From Clostridium sp. (lineage in GTDB: Bacteria; Bacillota; Clostridia; Clostridiales; Clostridiaceae): a stretch of 64,000 bases of DNA. The position numbers were made by a program, and so were the translations under genes. The notes under the pieces were generated by a model. That model was not told where the DNA came from. It did no database searches and was given only the letters and a program-made list of their open reading frames with translations. How positions within the stretch are numbered: position 1 is the first letter of the stretch; each line of letters begins with the position of its first letter. Of this stretch, positions 43,954 through 51,800 are shown one piece after another. The stretch is taken from the NCBI GenBank assembly GCA_029851835.1, contig JARKVD010000034.1, forward strand, positions 1-64,000. The letters run 5' to 3'.

Positions 43954-44982
43954 ATGAAAATATTAACGTTTGTTGTTCCATGCTATAATTCAGCAGCATA
44001 TATGGATCATTGTATTTCAACGCTATTAGCATGTGGTAATGAAGAAGATATAGAAATAATCATAGTTAATGATGGATCAAAGGATGATACAGCTAAAATA
44101 GCTGATAGTTATGGTGAGAAATATCCAAAGGTTGTTAGAGTTATACATCAAGAAAATGGTGGACATGGTGAAGGAGTTAACCAAGGGATAAGAAATGCAA
44201 CAGGAAAATACTTTAAGGTTGTAGATTCTGATGATTGGATTGATGTAAAGTGTGGAAAAGCACTTATTGGAAGAATTAAGGAGTTAATGAAGGGTAAAGA
44301 AGAGATTGACTTATTTATCTGCAATTATGTTTATGAACATTCAAGAGACAATTCTCAGGTTGTTATGGATTATAGAGGTATACTTCCAGAAAATAAAATT
44401 GTTCATTGGGCAGAGACAAAGAGATTTAGTATAGATAGATATCTTTTAATGCATTCTCTTCTATATCGTACAGAAGTTATTAGAGAAAGTGGATTGGAGC
44501 TTCCAAAGCATACCTTTTATGTGGATAATTTATTCGCATATGTCCCCCTACCTTTTGTAAAAAGTATTTACTATATGGATTTAGATTTATATAGATACTT
44601 TATCGGAAGAGATGATCAATCGGTAAATGAGGCAGTTATGGTTAAAAGGGTAGATCAACAGTTAAGAGTAACCAATGCCATGTTAGATGCTTATGATATT
44701 TCAGAACTGATAAAAACAAATAAAAGACTAGGTATTTATATGAGAAACTACTTATCAATGATGGTGGTTGTATGCCAGATGCTTTTACTTGTTGATGGAA
44801 GTGAAGAAGCGCTACAAAAGAAAAAAGAATTATGGAAACATATTAAACAAAAGGACGAAGCTTTATATAGACACTTTAAATATGCATCAATTGCATTATT
44901 TATGAATCTGCCGGGAAAAATAGGAAGAAAGTTAGGAATAGGCCTATATAGAATAGCTAGCAGAATATATAAATTTAACTAA
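43954..44982 (+). CDS. Glycosyltransferase family 2
   Basis: An inverting GT-A enzyme. FVVPCYNSAAYMDHCI at the N-terminus, IIIVNDGSKDDTAKIAD with the nucleotide-binding Asp, and FKVVDSDDWIDVKCG with the DxD-type metal-binding motif are all present. The C-terminal 150 residues have hydrophobic and basic helices (MVVVCQMLLLVDGSEE) that may touch the membrane. The 342-residue length is usual. AGGAG lies before the ATG. Pairing with glf points to galactofuranosyl transfer, which is an inference from context. Confidence 0.85.
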   Translation: MKILTFVVPCYNSAAYMDHCISTLLACGNEEDIEIIIVNDGSKDDTAKIADSYGEKYPKVVRVIHQENGGHGEGVNQGIRNATGKYFKVVDSDDWIDVKCGKALIGRIKELMKGKEEIDLFICNYVYEHSRDNSQVVMDYRGILPENKIVHWAETKRFSIDRYLLMHSLLYRTEVIRESGLELPKHTFYVDNLFAYVPLPFVKSIYYMDLDLYRYFIGRDDQSVNEAVMVKRVDQQLRVTNAMLDAYDISELIKTNKRLGIYMRNYLSMMVVVCQMLLLVDGSEEALQKKKELWKHIKQKDEALYRHFKYASIALFMNLPGKIGRKLGIGLYRIASRIYKFN

Positions 44983-45030
44983 AGTTAAAAGGTTATTAAC
45001 GCCTATTACATTTGTCTGTAATAAAATTTA

Positions 45031-45104
45031 AGGAAACTCCTTTTCAAAAACAGTTGAAGGAGTAAATTCACATTAACCAAATCGAAGATTTGGATGTTCA
45101 TTTA
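45031..45104 (+). repeat. Dispersed two-hairpin element, copy 6
   Basis: The 5' hairpin pairs ACTCCTT with AAGGAGT. The 3' hairpin is complete: TAAAT/ATTTA (45063-45067, 45100-45104), TC/TC, ACAT/ATGT and CCAAATC/GATTTGG around GAA. Compared with copy 8c both outer stems differ on both arms, keeping the pairing. Confidence 0.85.
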
Positions 45105-45133
45105 AAGTAAGTGTTATAAAGAGGATGATGAAT

Positions 45134-45853
45134 ATGAAAGAGGTTATAAAGGGAAATGGAGTTTCGGAAGAACTACAGCTTGAAATGTGTGAAAGTATTA
45201 AAGAAAAGATATACAAATTTAGTCCATTGGTAGCATTGATATATTTTCCTATATACTCTATATGGTTTACCACATTAGAGAGAATTAATGTAAATGTCAA
45301 TATCATTTATTCGCCATTAGATGAATTAATACCATTCTGGGAAATATTTGTAATACCATATTTGATGTGGTTTGGATATGTGGCAGTGGTTATGTTATAT
45401 TTTATGTTTATGTCTAGAAGAGATTTTGTTAGGACAGGTATGTTTTTACTAGTTGGAATGACTATTTGTTTAATAATATATACTGTGTTTCCAAATGGGA
45501 TAGATATGAAGCCTACAGAATTTGCTAGGGATAACTTTATGGTGGATATTGTTAAATATATATATTCTATTGATACGCCTACTAATGTGTTGCCGAGCAT
45601 TCACTGTTTAAATTCTATAGGCATTCATATTGGAATTATGAAATCAAAAAAAATAAGCAAAAATAAGATTGTGTGTACGGCATCTGCAATATTAGCAGGT
45701 TCTATATGCCTATCAACAGTATTTATTAAGCAGCATTCAATATTAGATATGTTTGCGGCAATTGCATTAGCAATTCCTCTTTATTATCTTTCATATGTCT
45801 TTGATTGGAATAAGGTTTTAGTTAAGTTAACGCAACGTAAATTAGTAAAGTAA
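45134..45853 (+). CDS. PAP2-family membrane phosphatase
   Basis: A 239-residue protein with about six hydrophobic segments. The acid phosphatase/PAP2 motifs are partly visible: PSIHCLNSIGIHIGI (with the active-site His) and STVFIKQHSILDMFAAIA (His and Asp of the third motif). This pattern is closest to the inositol-phosphoceramide synthase/AUR1-like PAP2 branch, so it may act on lipid phosphates such as undecaprenyl or phosphatidylglycerol phosphate. The ATG at 45134 gives the best spacing from AGAGG; two earlier ATGs (45125, 45128) overlap that region. A repeat element forms much of the leader, and a terminator follows. Confidence 0.82.
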   Translation: MKEVIKGNGVSEELQLEMCESIKEKIYKFSPLVALIYFPIYSIWFTTLERINVNVNIIYSPLDELIPFWEIFVIPYLMWFGYVAVVMLYFMFMSRRDFVRTGMFLLVGMTICLIIYTVFPNGIDMKPTEFARDNFMVDIVKYIYSIDTPTNVLPSIHCLNSIGIHIGIMKSKKISKNKIVCTASAILAGSICLSTVFIKQHSILDMFAAIALAIPLYYLSYVFDWNKVLVKLTQRKLVK

Positions 45854-45866
45854 CATATTAATGGTA

Positions 45867-45900
45867 AAGGAAATCCTATGTAGGATTTCCTTATTTTTTT
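45867..45900 (+). terminator. Terminator of the PAP2 gene
   Basis: AAGGAAATCCTA pairs with TAGGATTTCCTT around a 2-nt core, then A and seven Ts. Confidence 0.85.
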
Positions 45901-45927
45901 AGGAGATCATTTTGTTGCTTTATTTAG

Positions 45928-46095
45928 TTAGTAGGTAACTTCATTTTTATGGGAATGGTCTTTGCTATTAGCATAAGAACCTATTTTAACCCCATTGATT
46001 ATTCCAACATCCGCGCCATCTTTTGGATACATCTTTCTAAGTTCTGCCTGGCTATATTTGTGATCTTTTAAGCGACTTTTATTATTATCTGTCAT
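45928..46095 (-). CDS. Small hydrophilic protein, 55 aa
   Basis: The minus strand has AAGGAGG followed 9 nt later by an ATG and a 55-codon frame opening MTDNNKSRLKDHKYSQAELR and containing YPKDGADVGIINGVKIGSY. It is polar, with many Lys, Asp, Asn and Ser, no Cys, no membrane segment. The strong ribosome site and the lack of any overlapping gene make it a likely real small protein. I do not recognise the family. A divergent 37-residue gene lies nearby and has similar composition; both could be spore or stress proteins. Confidence 0.65.
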   Translation of the reverse strand: MTDNNKSRLKDHKYSQAELRKMYPKDGADVGIINGVKIGSYANSKDHSHKNEVTY

Positions 46096-46258
46096 AAGAT
46101 TTTACCTCCTTAAATATTAAAGTAAAATATATAATTTGCAGAGAATATGAGTTAGGTATGAAAGAGATATCATTATGTAGTTTGTCCTAAAATAAATAAA
46201 TTATGGTGGTGATAGAAGGAAATAAAGGGGAATAAAACATTTTTGGTTTTATTTGAAT

Positions 46259-46287
46259 GTATTAAAGGAAAGTTTGTACACATACTA
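46259..46287 (+). promoter_or_regulatory. Sigma-G-like promoter
   Basis: CATACTA at 46281-46287 fits the sigma G -10 consensus CATNHTA. GTATT at 46259-46263 is one mismatch from its -35 consensus, at a 17-nt spacing (usual 18). It lies 39 nt before a 37-codon gene. Confidence 0.45.
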
Positions 46288-46325
46288 TGAATGTAGTAAA
46301 AAATTATTAGGAGGTTTTAAAATCT

Positions 46326-46439
46326 ATGTCTAAGTTATCAAAGAATCGTGAGCATACTCCTAGCAATCCTAAAACTGGAAATGTTAAAGATCATATATCT
46401 TCAAAAGCTGGAATAAAAGCTCCTAAGGAAAAAGAATAA
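46326..46439 (+). CDS. Very small basic protein, 37 aa (possible spore protein)
   Basis: AGGAGG about 9 nt upstream of an ATG opens a 37-residue protein beginning MSKLSKNREHTPSNPKTGNV and ending AGIKAPKEKE. It is strongly hydrophilic, lysine rich, and has no Trp, Cys or Phe, which is the composition of minor small acid-soluble spore proteins. A sigma G-like promoter lies upstream and a perfect terminator 40 nt downstream. The family is not recognised with certainty, so the spore role is inference from promoter and composition. Confidence 0.68.
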   Translation: MSKLSKNREHTPSNPKTGNVKDHISSKAGIKAPKEKE

Positions 46440-46477
46440 ATAGATATTGGGAGCATACTTCAAGAAAATGAAAATTT

Positions 46478-46517
46478 TAAAAAGTCATCTGAACCTATCT
46501 TTCAGATGACTTTTTAA
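46478..46517 (+). terminator. Terminator of the 37-aa gene
   Basis: AAAAGTCATCTGAA pairs with TTCAGATGACTTTT around CCTATCT, with A and T runs on either side. Confidence 0.85.
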
Positions 46518-46561
46518 TTATGTAGCATATTTAATTGTTTGTTCACAATATCATTCACAAA

Positions 46562-46612
46562 TAAACTTGTTCTACAATTAAATCTTTTAGAGTAAGTATT
46601 AAACAAGTTAAA
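46562..46612. promoter_or_regulatory. Partial operator sites upstream of the GntR gene
   Basis: AAACTTGTT at 46563-46571 and AACAAGTT at 46601-46608 match the two halves of the palindrome at 46765-46787. The spacing suggests further regulator-binding half-sites. Confidence 0.45.
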
Positions 46613-46764
46613 TGAAGGTTAAATATCATAGAAAACAAATAAATTTATATGAAATACGAATAATAAATCGAAAAAAGTGTAGAAAATTTGTGTATCATCA
46701 TGTATAATAAGGTTGTAAGATGAAAAAATTCGAAAAATTTATTTAGATATGTAAGTAGTAGCTT

Positions 46765-46787
46765 TTAAACTTGTTCAACAAGTTTAA
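46765..46787. promoter_or_regulatory. Operator palindrome upstream of the GntR gene
   Basis: TTAAACTTGTT and AACAAGTTTAA form perfect 11-bp arms around a single C. It lies between a TATAAT box at about 46702 and the GntR start codon, where repressor binding would block transcription. Autoregulation by the GntR protein is the simplest reading. Confidence 0.6.
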
Positions 46788-46843
46788 TGAGAATTTAAAG
46801 AAATAAGTGAAGTTTATTTTCACTTGCTTATGGGGTTTATATT

Positions 46844-47581
46844 ATGGGTGAAAGAAAAGTTGTAAGTAAGTCAAATAAAAAAATTCCAAGTTATGTGCCG
46901 ATTTACAATATGATATATTCAGATATAATAAATGGATTTTATAAATATGGTAGCCAGTTGCCAAGTGAAGTAGAGCTTACAGGAAAATATGGGGTTAGTC
47001 GGAATACATTAAGACAAGCCTTAACAATTCTAAGGGAAGATGGTTTAATTGAGAAGCAGCAAGGAAAAAGCACAATTGTTACCTATAAAGAGGAAAAAAA
47101 CAATTATGCAGATAAAAGAATAGATAACATGATGATAAGATGCTCTAAAGACGAAATAGATGCTATTGATATAGATTATAACTTTGGACCGCCAACGGAT
47201 ATCGCACAGAAAAAGTTAAAGATTAAAGCAAGTGAGGTTATACTTGCTAGTAATGTTGTTTATTATGTTGATAAAGTACCAGTTGGACATGCATTTATTC
47301 AAATTCCAGTTAAGTATATTGAAAAGCTTAACGTGGATTTAAATTCTGAAGAAGATGTATCAAAATTAATAAATAAAACCATATTTGAAATTGCAGTCTC
47401 TTCAGTTATTAATATAAGAGTTGTTAATGCAGAAGAGAATATAATTGAATTTTTGAAGATAGACAAAAATCATCAAATTATTTATATAGAAGAAATTTTA
47501 CATAATGAGGATGAGACTCCCGTATGTAGGTGCAAGTTTTACTTCATACCTGAAAAATATGAGGTATCAATAAAAATTTAG
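46844..47581 (+). CDS. GntR-family transcriptional regulator (HutC/UTRA type)
   Basis: The N-terminal winged helix-turn-helix (residues about 18-85) has PIYNMIYSDIINGFYKYGSQ, LPSEVELTGKYGVSRNTLRQ and ALTILREDGLIEKQQGKSTI in turn, the standard GntR reading head. The C-terminal part (residues about 100-245) fits the UTRA ligand-binding domain. The effector is unknown. The ATG has GGGG about 8 nt upstream. It precedes an ECF transporter and SAM-hydrolase gene set on the same strand, which it may control; however, the palindrome found before its own gene was not found before the transporter genes. Confidence 0.87.
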   Translation: MGERKVVSKSNKKIPSYVPIYNMIYSDIINGFYKYGSQLPSEVELTGKYGVSRNTLRQALTILREDGLIEKQQGKSTIVTYKEEKNNYADKRIDNMMIRCSKDEIDAIDIDYNFGPPTDIAQKKLKIKASEVILASNVVYYVDKVPVGHAFIQIPVKYIEKLNVDLNSEEDVSKLINKTIFEIAVSSVINIRVVNAEENIIEFLKIDKNHQIIYIEEILHNEDETPVCRCKFYFIPEKYEVSIKI

Positions 47582-47592
47582 TATATTTTAGT

Positions 47593-47625
47593 ATCTAATA
47601 TGCACATTAATAGTGTATAATAGAT
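47593..47625. promoter_or_regulatory. Imperfect dyad overlapping the -10 box of the ECF transporter operon
   Basis: ATCTAATATGCAC and GTGTATAATAGAT match as inverted arms at 11 of 13 positions around ATTAATA. The right arm contains TATAAT (47616-47621). A regulator bound here would cover the promoter. Confidence 0.45.
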
Positions 47626-47670
47626 GTCTATATGTAATTATAAAATTTTTAATCTAAGGGGGAAATAAAA

Positions 47671-48234
47671 ATGAAATTCATGGATTACTTCAAGGTTAAC
47701 ACAAAGACTATTGTTGCTACAGGACTCGGAGCGGCTATATTCATGCTTCTATTTATGTATGTTAAGGTACCATCACCAGTACCAGAAACAAGCTTCCAGA
47801 CAGCATATGGATTAAGTGGTTTCTTTGCTACTTTATTTGGACCAATTGCAGGTGGATTAATTGCTTTCATAGGTCATGCTTTAAGTGACGCTGTTCAATA
47901 CGGTTCACCATGGTGGAGCTGGGTTATAGCAAGTGGAGTTGCAAGTTTCATATTTGGTTTTGCTTACAAGAGAACAAGAGTGGAAGAAGGGGATTTCGGT
48001 ATGAAAGATATTATAACTTTCAACGTGATTCAAGTCATCGGAAATGTGTTTTCTTGGCTTTTATTAGCTCCAGTATTAGATATCGTTGTGTATAGTGAGC
48101 CAGTAAAATATGTATTTACACAAGGCGCAATTGCTGCTGTATTAAACTCTATAGCTACAGGAGTTATGGGTACATTACTTTTAATTGCTTATGCTAAAAC
48201 AAGAACTAAAAAAGGTAGCTTAAGCAGAGACTAA
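47671..48234 (+). CDS. ECF transporter S component, UPF0397 family
   Basis: A 187-residue substrate-binding membrane subunit of an energy-coupling-factor transporter. It has about five hydrophobic segments, with the family-typical stretches FQTAYGLSGFFATLFGPIAG, IAFIGHALSDAVQYGSPWWS and WVIASGVASFIFGF. The substrate of UPF0397 proteins has not been settled, to my knowledge. Shared strand with a double ATPase and a T component shows a dedicated (group I) ECF module. GGGGG lies before the ATG. A promoter with an operator-like dyad lies about 50 nt upstream. Confidence 0.85.
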   Translation: MKFMDYFKVNTKTIVATGLGAAIFMLLFMYVKVPSPVPETSFQTAYGLSGFFATLFGPIAGGLIAFIGHALSDAVQYGSPWWSWVIASGVASFIFGFAYKRTRVEEGDFGMKDIITFNVIQVIGNVFSWLLLAPVLDIVVYSEPVKYVFTQGAIAAVLNSIATGVMGTLLLIAYAKTRTKKGSLSRD

Positions 48235-48243
48235 TTATAAAGT

Positions 48244-48361
48244 ATTCCTTCCCAAGTTTATTTGAAGGAGTGCTTGAAGAGTTAGCTTGAGAAACTAAAT
48301 TATGAATTTAGTTTCTCGCTTAACTTTATATTACCAAATTAAAAATTTCGATGTTTACTTA
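48244..48361 (+). repeat. Dispersed hairpin element, copy 7 (two 3' units)
   Basis: A 5' hairpin (ATTCCTTC to GAAGGAGT) is followed by a long perfect hairpin, GAGAAACTAAATT (48289-48301) with AATTTAGTTTCTC (48305-48317) around ATG, and a degenerate second unit (48321-48361) with ATAT/ATGT and CCAAATT/AATTTCG. It lies between the S-component gene and the ATPase gene, inside the presumed operon. Confidence 0.8.
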
Positions 48362-48384
48362 TGGATAAAGGGAGACTGCAATAT

Positions 48385-50097
48385 ATGAATAATAAACCAA
48401 TTATTGAATTTAATAACTTTACATTTCAATATTTTAGTCAAGCCCAGCCAACTTTAAAAAATATTAATTTAAAGATTTATCCAGGAGAAAAAGTGTTGAT
48501 AGTAGGGCCTAGTGGTAGTGGTAAAAGTACACTAGGCCATTGCTTAAATGGACTAATACCTTTTTCTTATAAGGGTGAGATTGGCGGAAGCTTAAAAATT
48601 AATGGCTTAGAAAGTAAAGACCAAAATATTTTTAAATTATCTAAAATGGTAGGAACCGTACTTCAAGATTCAGATGGCCAGTTTGTAGGAATAACTGTTG
48701 GAGAAGACATAGCTTTTGCATTAGAAAATGACTGTATTCCAACTGAGGAAATGAAGGAAAGAGTGAAAAAAGTAGCAGAACTAGTTGATATGAAAAACTG
48801 GTTAGAATCTTCACCATATGAGCTTTCAGGCGGACAAAAGCAAAGAACAGCTTTAGGTGGAGTAATGATAGATGATGTTGATATATTACTTTTTGATGAG
48901 CCTTTAGCAAACTTAGATCCAGCTACAGGAAAAAGCGCCATTGAGATAATAGATGACATTCATAAGCAGTCAAATAAAACAATAGTGATAATAGAGCATA
49001 GACTAGAGGATGTATTACATCGTGATGTAGATAGAATTATAGTTGTCCATGATGGGGGAATCCTTGCTGATATGCGTCCAGATGAATTATTAACAACATC
49101 TATCTTAACAGATAATGGTATCAGAGAGCCTCTTTACATAACTGCGTTAAAATATGCAGGAGTTGAGATAACTGAGGAAATGAGACCAGGACATATCGAT
49201 ACTTTAACACTTAGTAAAGAGGGAAAAGAGAAAGTATCTGAATGGCATAAGTCTATTTCGAAAAATACAAGCAAGGATAATAGACCGTCAATCTTAAGGT
49301 TAGAAAATGTATCATTCTCTTATGATGGTGTTAGAAATATATTAAATGATGTAAGTATAGATATTAAAGAAGGCGAAATGGTATCTATTGTTGGAAAAAA
49401 TGGAGCTGGAAAATCTACTTTATCAAAAGTTATATGTGGCTTTATTAAAGAAGATAGAGGTAATATTTTTTATGAAGGAAAAGATATCAGTGGCAAAAGC
49501 ATAAAAGAGCGTGCAGAGGATATTGGTATTGTAATGCAGAATCCTAATCAGATGATTTCCAAGGCAATGATATTTGATGAGGTTGCTTTAGGGTTACGTC
49601 TTAGAGGGGTAAAAGAAGAAGAAATAACTGAGAGAGTGGAAAAGGTTCTAAAAATATGTGGATTAGCTCCATTTAAATCTTGGCCTATATCTGCCTTAAG
49701 CTATGGTCAAAAGAAAAGAGTTACAATAGCATCTATTCTAGTACTTAATCCTAAAGTTATCATTCTAGATGAACCAACTGCAGGACAGGATTATCGTCAT
49801 TACAGTGAAATCATGGAATTCCTAAAGGAATTAAATGAGCAAGGTGTTACAATTATTATGATTACTCATGATATGCATTTGATGCTTGAATATACACCAA
49901 GAGCTATTGCTATTGCTGGTGGAAGAAAAATTGAAGATGCATTATCATCTGTTATATTAACTAATGAGTCGGTTATAAATGAAGCTAATTTAAAAGAAAC
50001 ATCTCTTTATAATTTAGCAAACATTGCGGGAATCCAGGATGGAACAGCTTTTGTTCAAGGATTTATTGATTATGAAAGGTTGGTGGAAAGTAGATGA
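48385..50097 (+). CDS. ECF transporter double ATPase (EcfA1-EcfA2 fusion)
   Basis: A 570-residue ABC protein with two nucleotide-binding domains. The first has GPSGSGKST (Walker A), LSGGQKQR (signature) and LLFDEP (Walker B). The second has GKNGAGKST, LSYGQKKR and IILDEP, so both sites look functional. It powers uptake with the S component upstream and the T component downstream. The ATG at 48385 has GGGAG about 10 nt upstream; an in-frame ATG at 48361 lies at the end of the repeat element. The gene overlaps the T-component start by 4 nt, giving translational coupling. Confidence 0.92.
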   Translation: MNNKPIIEFNNFTFQYFSQAQPTLKNINLKIYPGEKVLIVGPSGSGKSTLGHCLNGLIPFSYKGEIGGSLKINGLESKDQNIFKLSKMVGTVLQDSDGQFVGITVGEDIAFALENDCIPTEEMKERVKKVAELVDMKNWLESSPYELSGGQKQRTALGGVMIDDVDILLFDEPLANLDPATGKSAIEIIDDIHKQSNKTIVIIEHRLEDVLHRDVDRIIVVHDGGILADMRPDELLTTSILTDNGIREPLYITALKYAGVEITEEMRPGHIDTLTLSKEGKEKVSEWHKSISKNTSKDNRPSILRLENVSFSYDGVRNILNDVSIDIKEGEMVSIVGKNGAGKSTLSKVICGFIKEDRGNIFYEGKDISGKSIKERAEDIGIVMQNPNQMISKAMIFDEVALGLRLRGVKEEEITERVEKVLKICGLAPFKSWPISALSYGQKKRVTIASILVLNPKVIILDEPTAGQDYRHYSEIMEFLKELNEQGVTIIMITHDMHLMLEYTPRAIAIAGGRKIEDALSSVILTNESVINEANLKETSLYNLANIAGIQDGTAFVQGFIDYERLVESR

Positions 50098-50927
50098 AGG
50101 CAAAGTTATTTTCCTATAACCTTGTAGACACATATATTCACAGATTATCAGGTTTAACTAAATTAATATGTTTCTTATGCTTAACATTTTCAGTAATGTT
50201 TTCTTATGACATAAGAATTAACCTAGGGATATTAGTATTCTCTTTTATACTTCTTAGAATATCTAAGATAAAGTTTTCTCAAATAAAGGTTATGATGATT
50301 TATGTTTTGGTATTCTTAGCTACAAACCTAATTCTTACCTATTTCTTCTCTCCAGAAGAAGGGGTTAAAATTTATGGTACAAGACATGAACTTCTACATT
50401 TATTTGGAAACTATACTATAACTTTAGAACAACTATTCTACTTAGTAACAAAATTCTTTAAATATGCATCGGTTGTTCCACTAGGCATTATCTTCTTATT
50501 AACTACAAACCCTAGTGAGTTTGCAGCTGCTTTAAGTGGAGTAGGGGTAAGCTATAAGGCATCTTATGCTGTAGCTTTAACTCTTAGATATTTTCCAGAT
50601 GTTCAAAGAGAATATCATGATATAAGTCTTTCACAGCAAGCTAGAGGACTTGAAATGTCATCTAAGGCTAAGCTTTGGGATAGATTTAAAAATTCAGTGT
50701 TAATAGTGATACCACTTATATTTTCAACTTTAGATAGAATAGAAAATATAAGCAATGCCATGGATTTACGTGGATTCGGTAAAGAAAAAAAGCGTACATG
50801 GTACAATAGAAAAAAACTAACAAAAGAGGATTATATAGCTATTGCAGTTTCAGTTGGGATATTTATTGCAACAATTTTTATAACAGTATTTGTTAATAAA
50901 AGTAGATTCTATAATCCATTTATATAA
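50094..50927 (+). CDS. ECF transporter T component (CbiQ-like)
   Basis: The 277-residue transmembrane coupling subunit that links the S component to the ATPase. About five or six hydrophobic segments are seen, and the cytoplasmic coupling helices carry the Ala-Arg-Gly type motifs as SLSQQARGLEMS and NAMDLRGFG, which dock on the ATPase domains. The start overlaps the end of the ATPase gene (ATGA). Together with 47671 and 48385 it completes one dedicated transporter. Confidence 0.9.
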   Translation: MKAKLFSYNLVDTYIHRLSGLTKLICFLCLTFSVMFSYDIRINLGILVFSFILLRISKIKFSQIKVMMIYVLVFLATNLILTYFFSPEEGVKIYGTRHELLHLFGNYTITLEQLFYLVTKFFKYASVVPLGIIFLLTTNPSEFAAALSGVGVSYKASYAVALTLRYFPDVQREYHDISLSQQARGLEMSSKAKLWDRFKNSVLIVIPLIFSTLDRIENISNAMDLRGFGKEKKRTWYNRKKLTKEDYIAIAVSVGIFIATIFITVFVNKSRFYNPFI

Positions 50928-50947
50928 ACTTAGGGGAGGAAATTAAT

Positions 50948-51790
50948 ATGAAACCAATGTTAGTATTTCAAACAGACTTTACTTATAAAGAAGGGGCAGT
51001 ATGTGCGATGTACGGCGTTGTTAAAAGCGTTGACAGAGAGCTGGAGATTATTGATGGTACACACGAAATACCTCAATATGACACTTGGAGTGCTTCATAC
51101 AGATTATATCAATCAATGAGGTTCTGGCCAGAAGGAACAGTATTCGTATCAGTTGTTGATCCAGGTGTTGGTACACCACGTAAGGCATGTGTAGCTAAAA
51201 CTACAGATGGATATTATGTAGTGACTCCAGATAATGGTGCTTTAACTCACTTAAAAGCATGGGTTGGAATTGAAGAAGTAAGAGAAATAGATGAAACAGT
51301 AAACCGATTAAGAGGAAAAGGAACTGAAGGAGTTGCAATATTCCACGGTCGTGATTTGTTCGGATACTGTGCTGCAAGACTTGCAAGCGGAATCATCGAT
51401 TTTGAAGGTGTAGGTCCTAAGTACAGTGTTGATGAAATAGTTTGCCATGAAATATTAGAGCCATCAGTTGAAGGAAACAAGGTTTGTGGTATATTTGAAG
51501 TCAATGACCCTAACTTTGGAAACCTATGGACTAATATTCCTTTATCAATGTTTAATGAAGCTGGATTTGAGTATGGTGATTATTTAAAGGTTACTGTTAA
51601 ACATGAAGGCAAAGTAGTTTATAGTGATAAAGTTCTATTCCATCAGTCATTTGGATATGCTAAAAAAGGTGATGTAATGATATATAACAACGAGCTTATG
51701 AAGGTTTCTATGGCTGTAAGCCAAGGAAGCTTATGCAACAAGCATAACTTAAGCTTTGGATCTGATTGGGTAGTTGAATTCGAAAAGTAG
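50948..51790 (+). CDS. SAM hydrolase / SAM hydroxide adenosyltransferase (DUF62), first paralogue
   Basis: A member of the chlorinase/fluorinase superfamily that in most bacteria splits S-adenosylmethionine with water to adenosine and methionine. Motifs are LVFQTDFTYKEGAVCAMYGV near the N-terminus, SVVDPGVGTPRKACVAK, VTPDNGALTHL and FHGRDLFGYCAARLA, and in the C-terminal domain NFGNLWTNIP. The 280-residue length is normal. AGGGGAGG precedes the ATG. It follows the T-component gene by 21 nt, so it is very likely in the transporter operon, and a close homologue lies two genes downstream. Confidence 0.88.
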   Translation: MKPMLVFQTDFTYKEGAVCAMYGVVKSVDRELEIIDGTHEIPQYDTWSASYRLYQSMRFWPEGTVFVSVVDPGVGTPRKACVAKTTDGYYVVTPDNGALTHLKAWVGIEEVREIDETVNRLRGKGTEGVAIFHGRDLFGYCAARLASGIIDFEGVGPKYSVDEIVCHEILEPSVEGNKVCGIFEVNDPNFGNLWTNIPLSMFNEAGFEYGDYLKVTVKHEGKVVYSDKVLFHQSFGYAKKGDVMIYNNELMKVSMAVSQGSLCNKHNLSFGSDWVVEFEK

Positions 51791-51800
51791 GAGATATAGT

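Noticed and set aside
47593-47670. SAM, T-box or purine riboswitch upstream of the ECF/SAM-hydrolase genes
   Set aside because: The leader is only about 50 nt after the -10 box and shows neither the expected conserved blocks nor a terminator.
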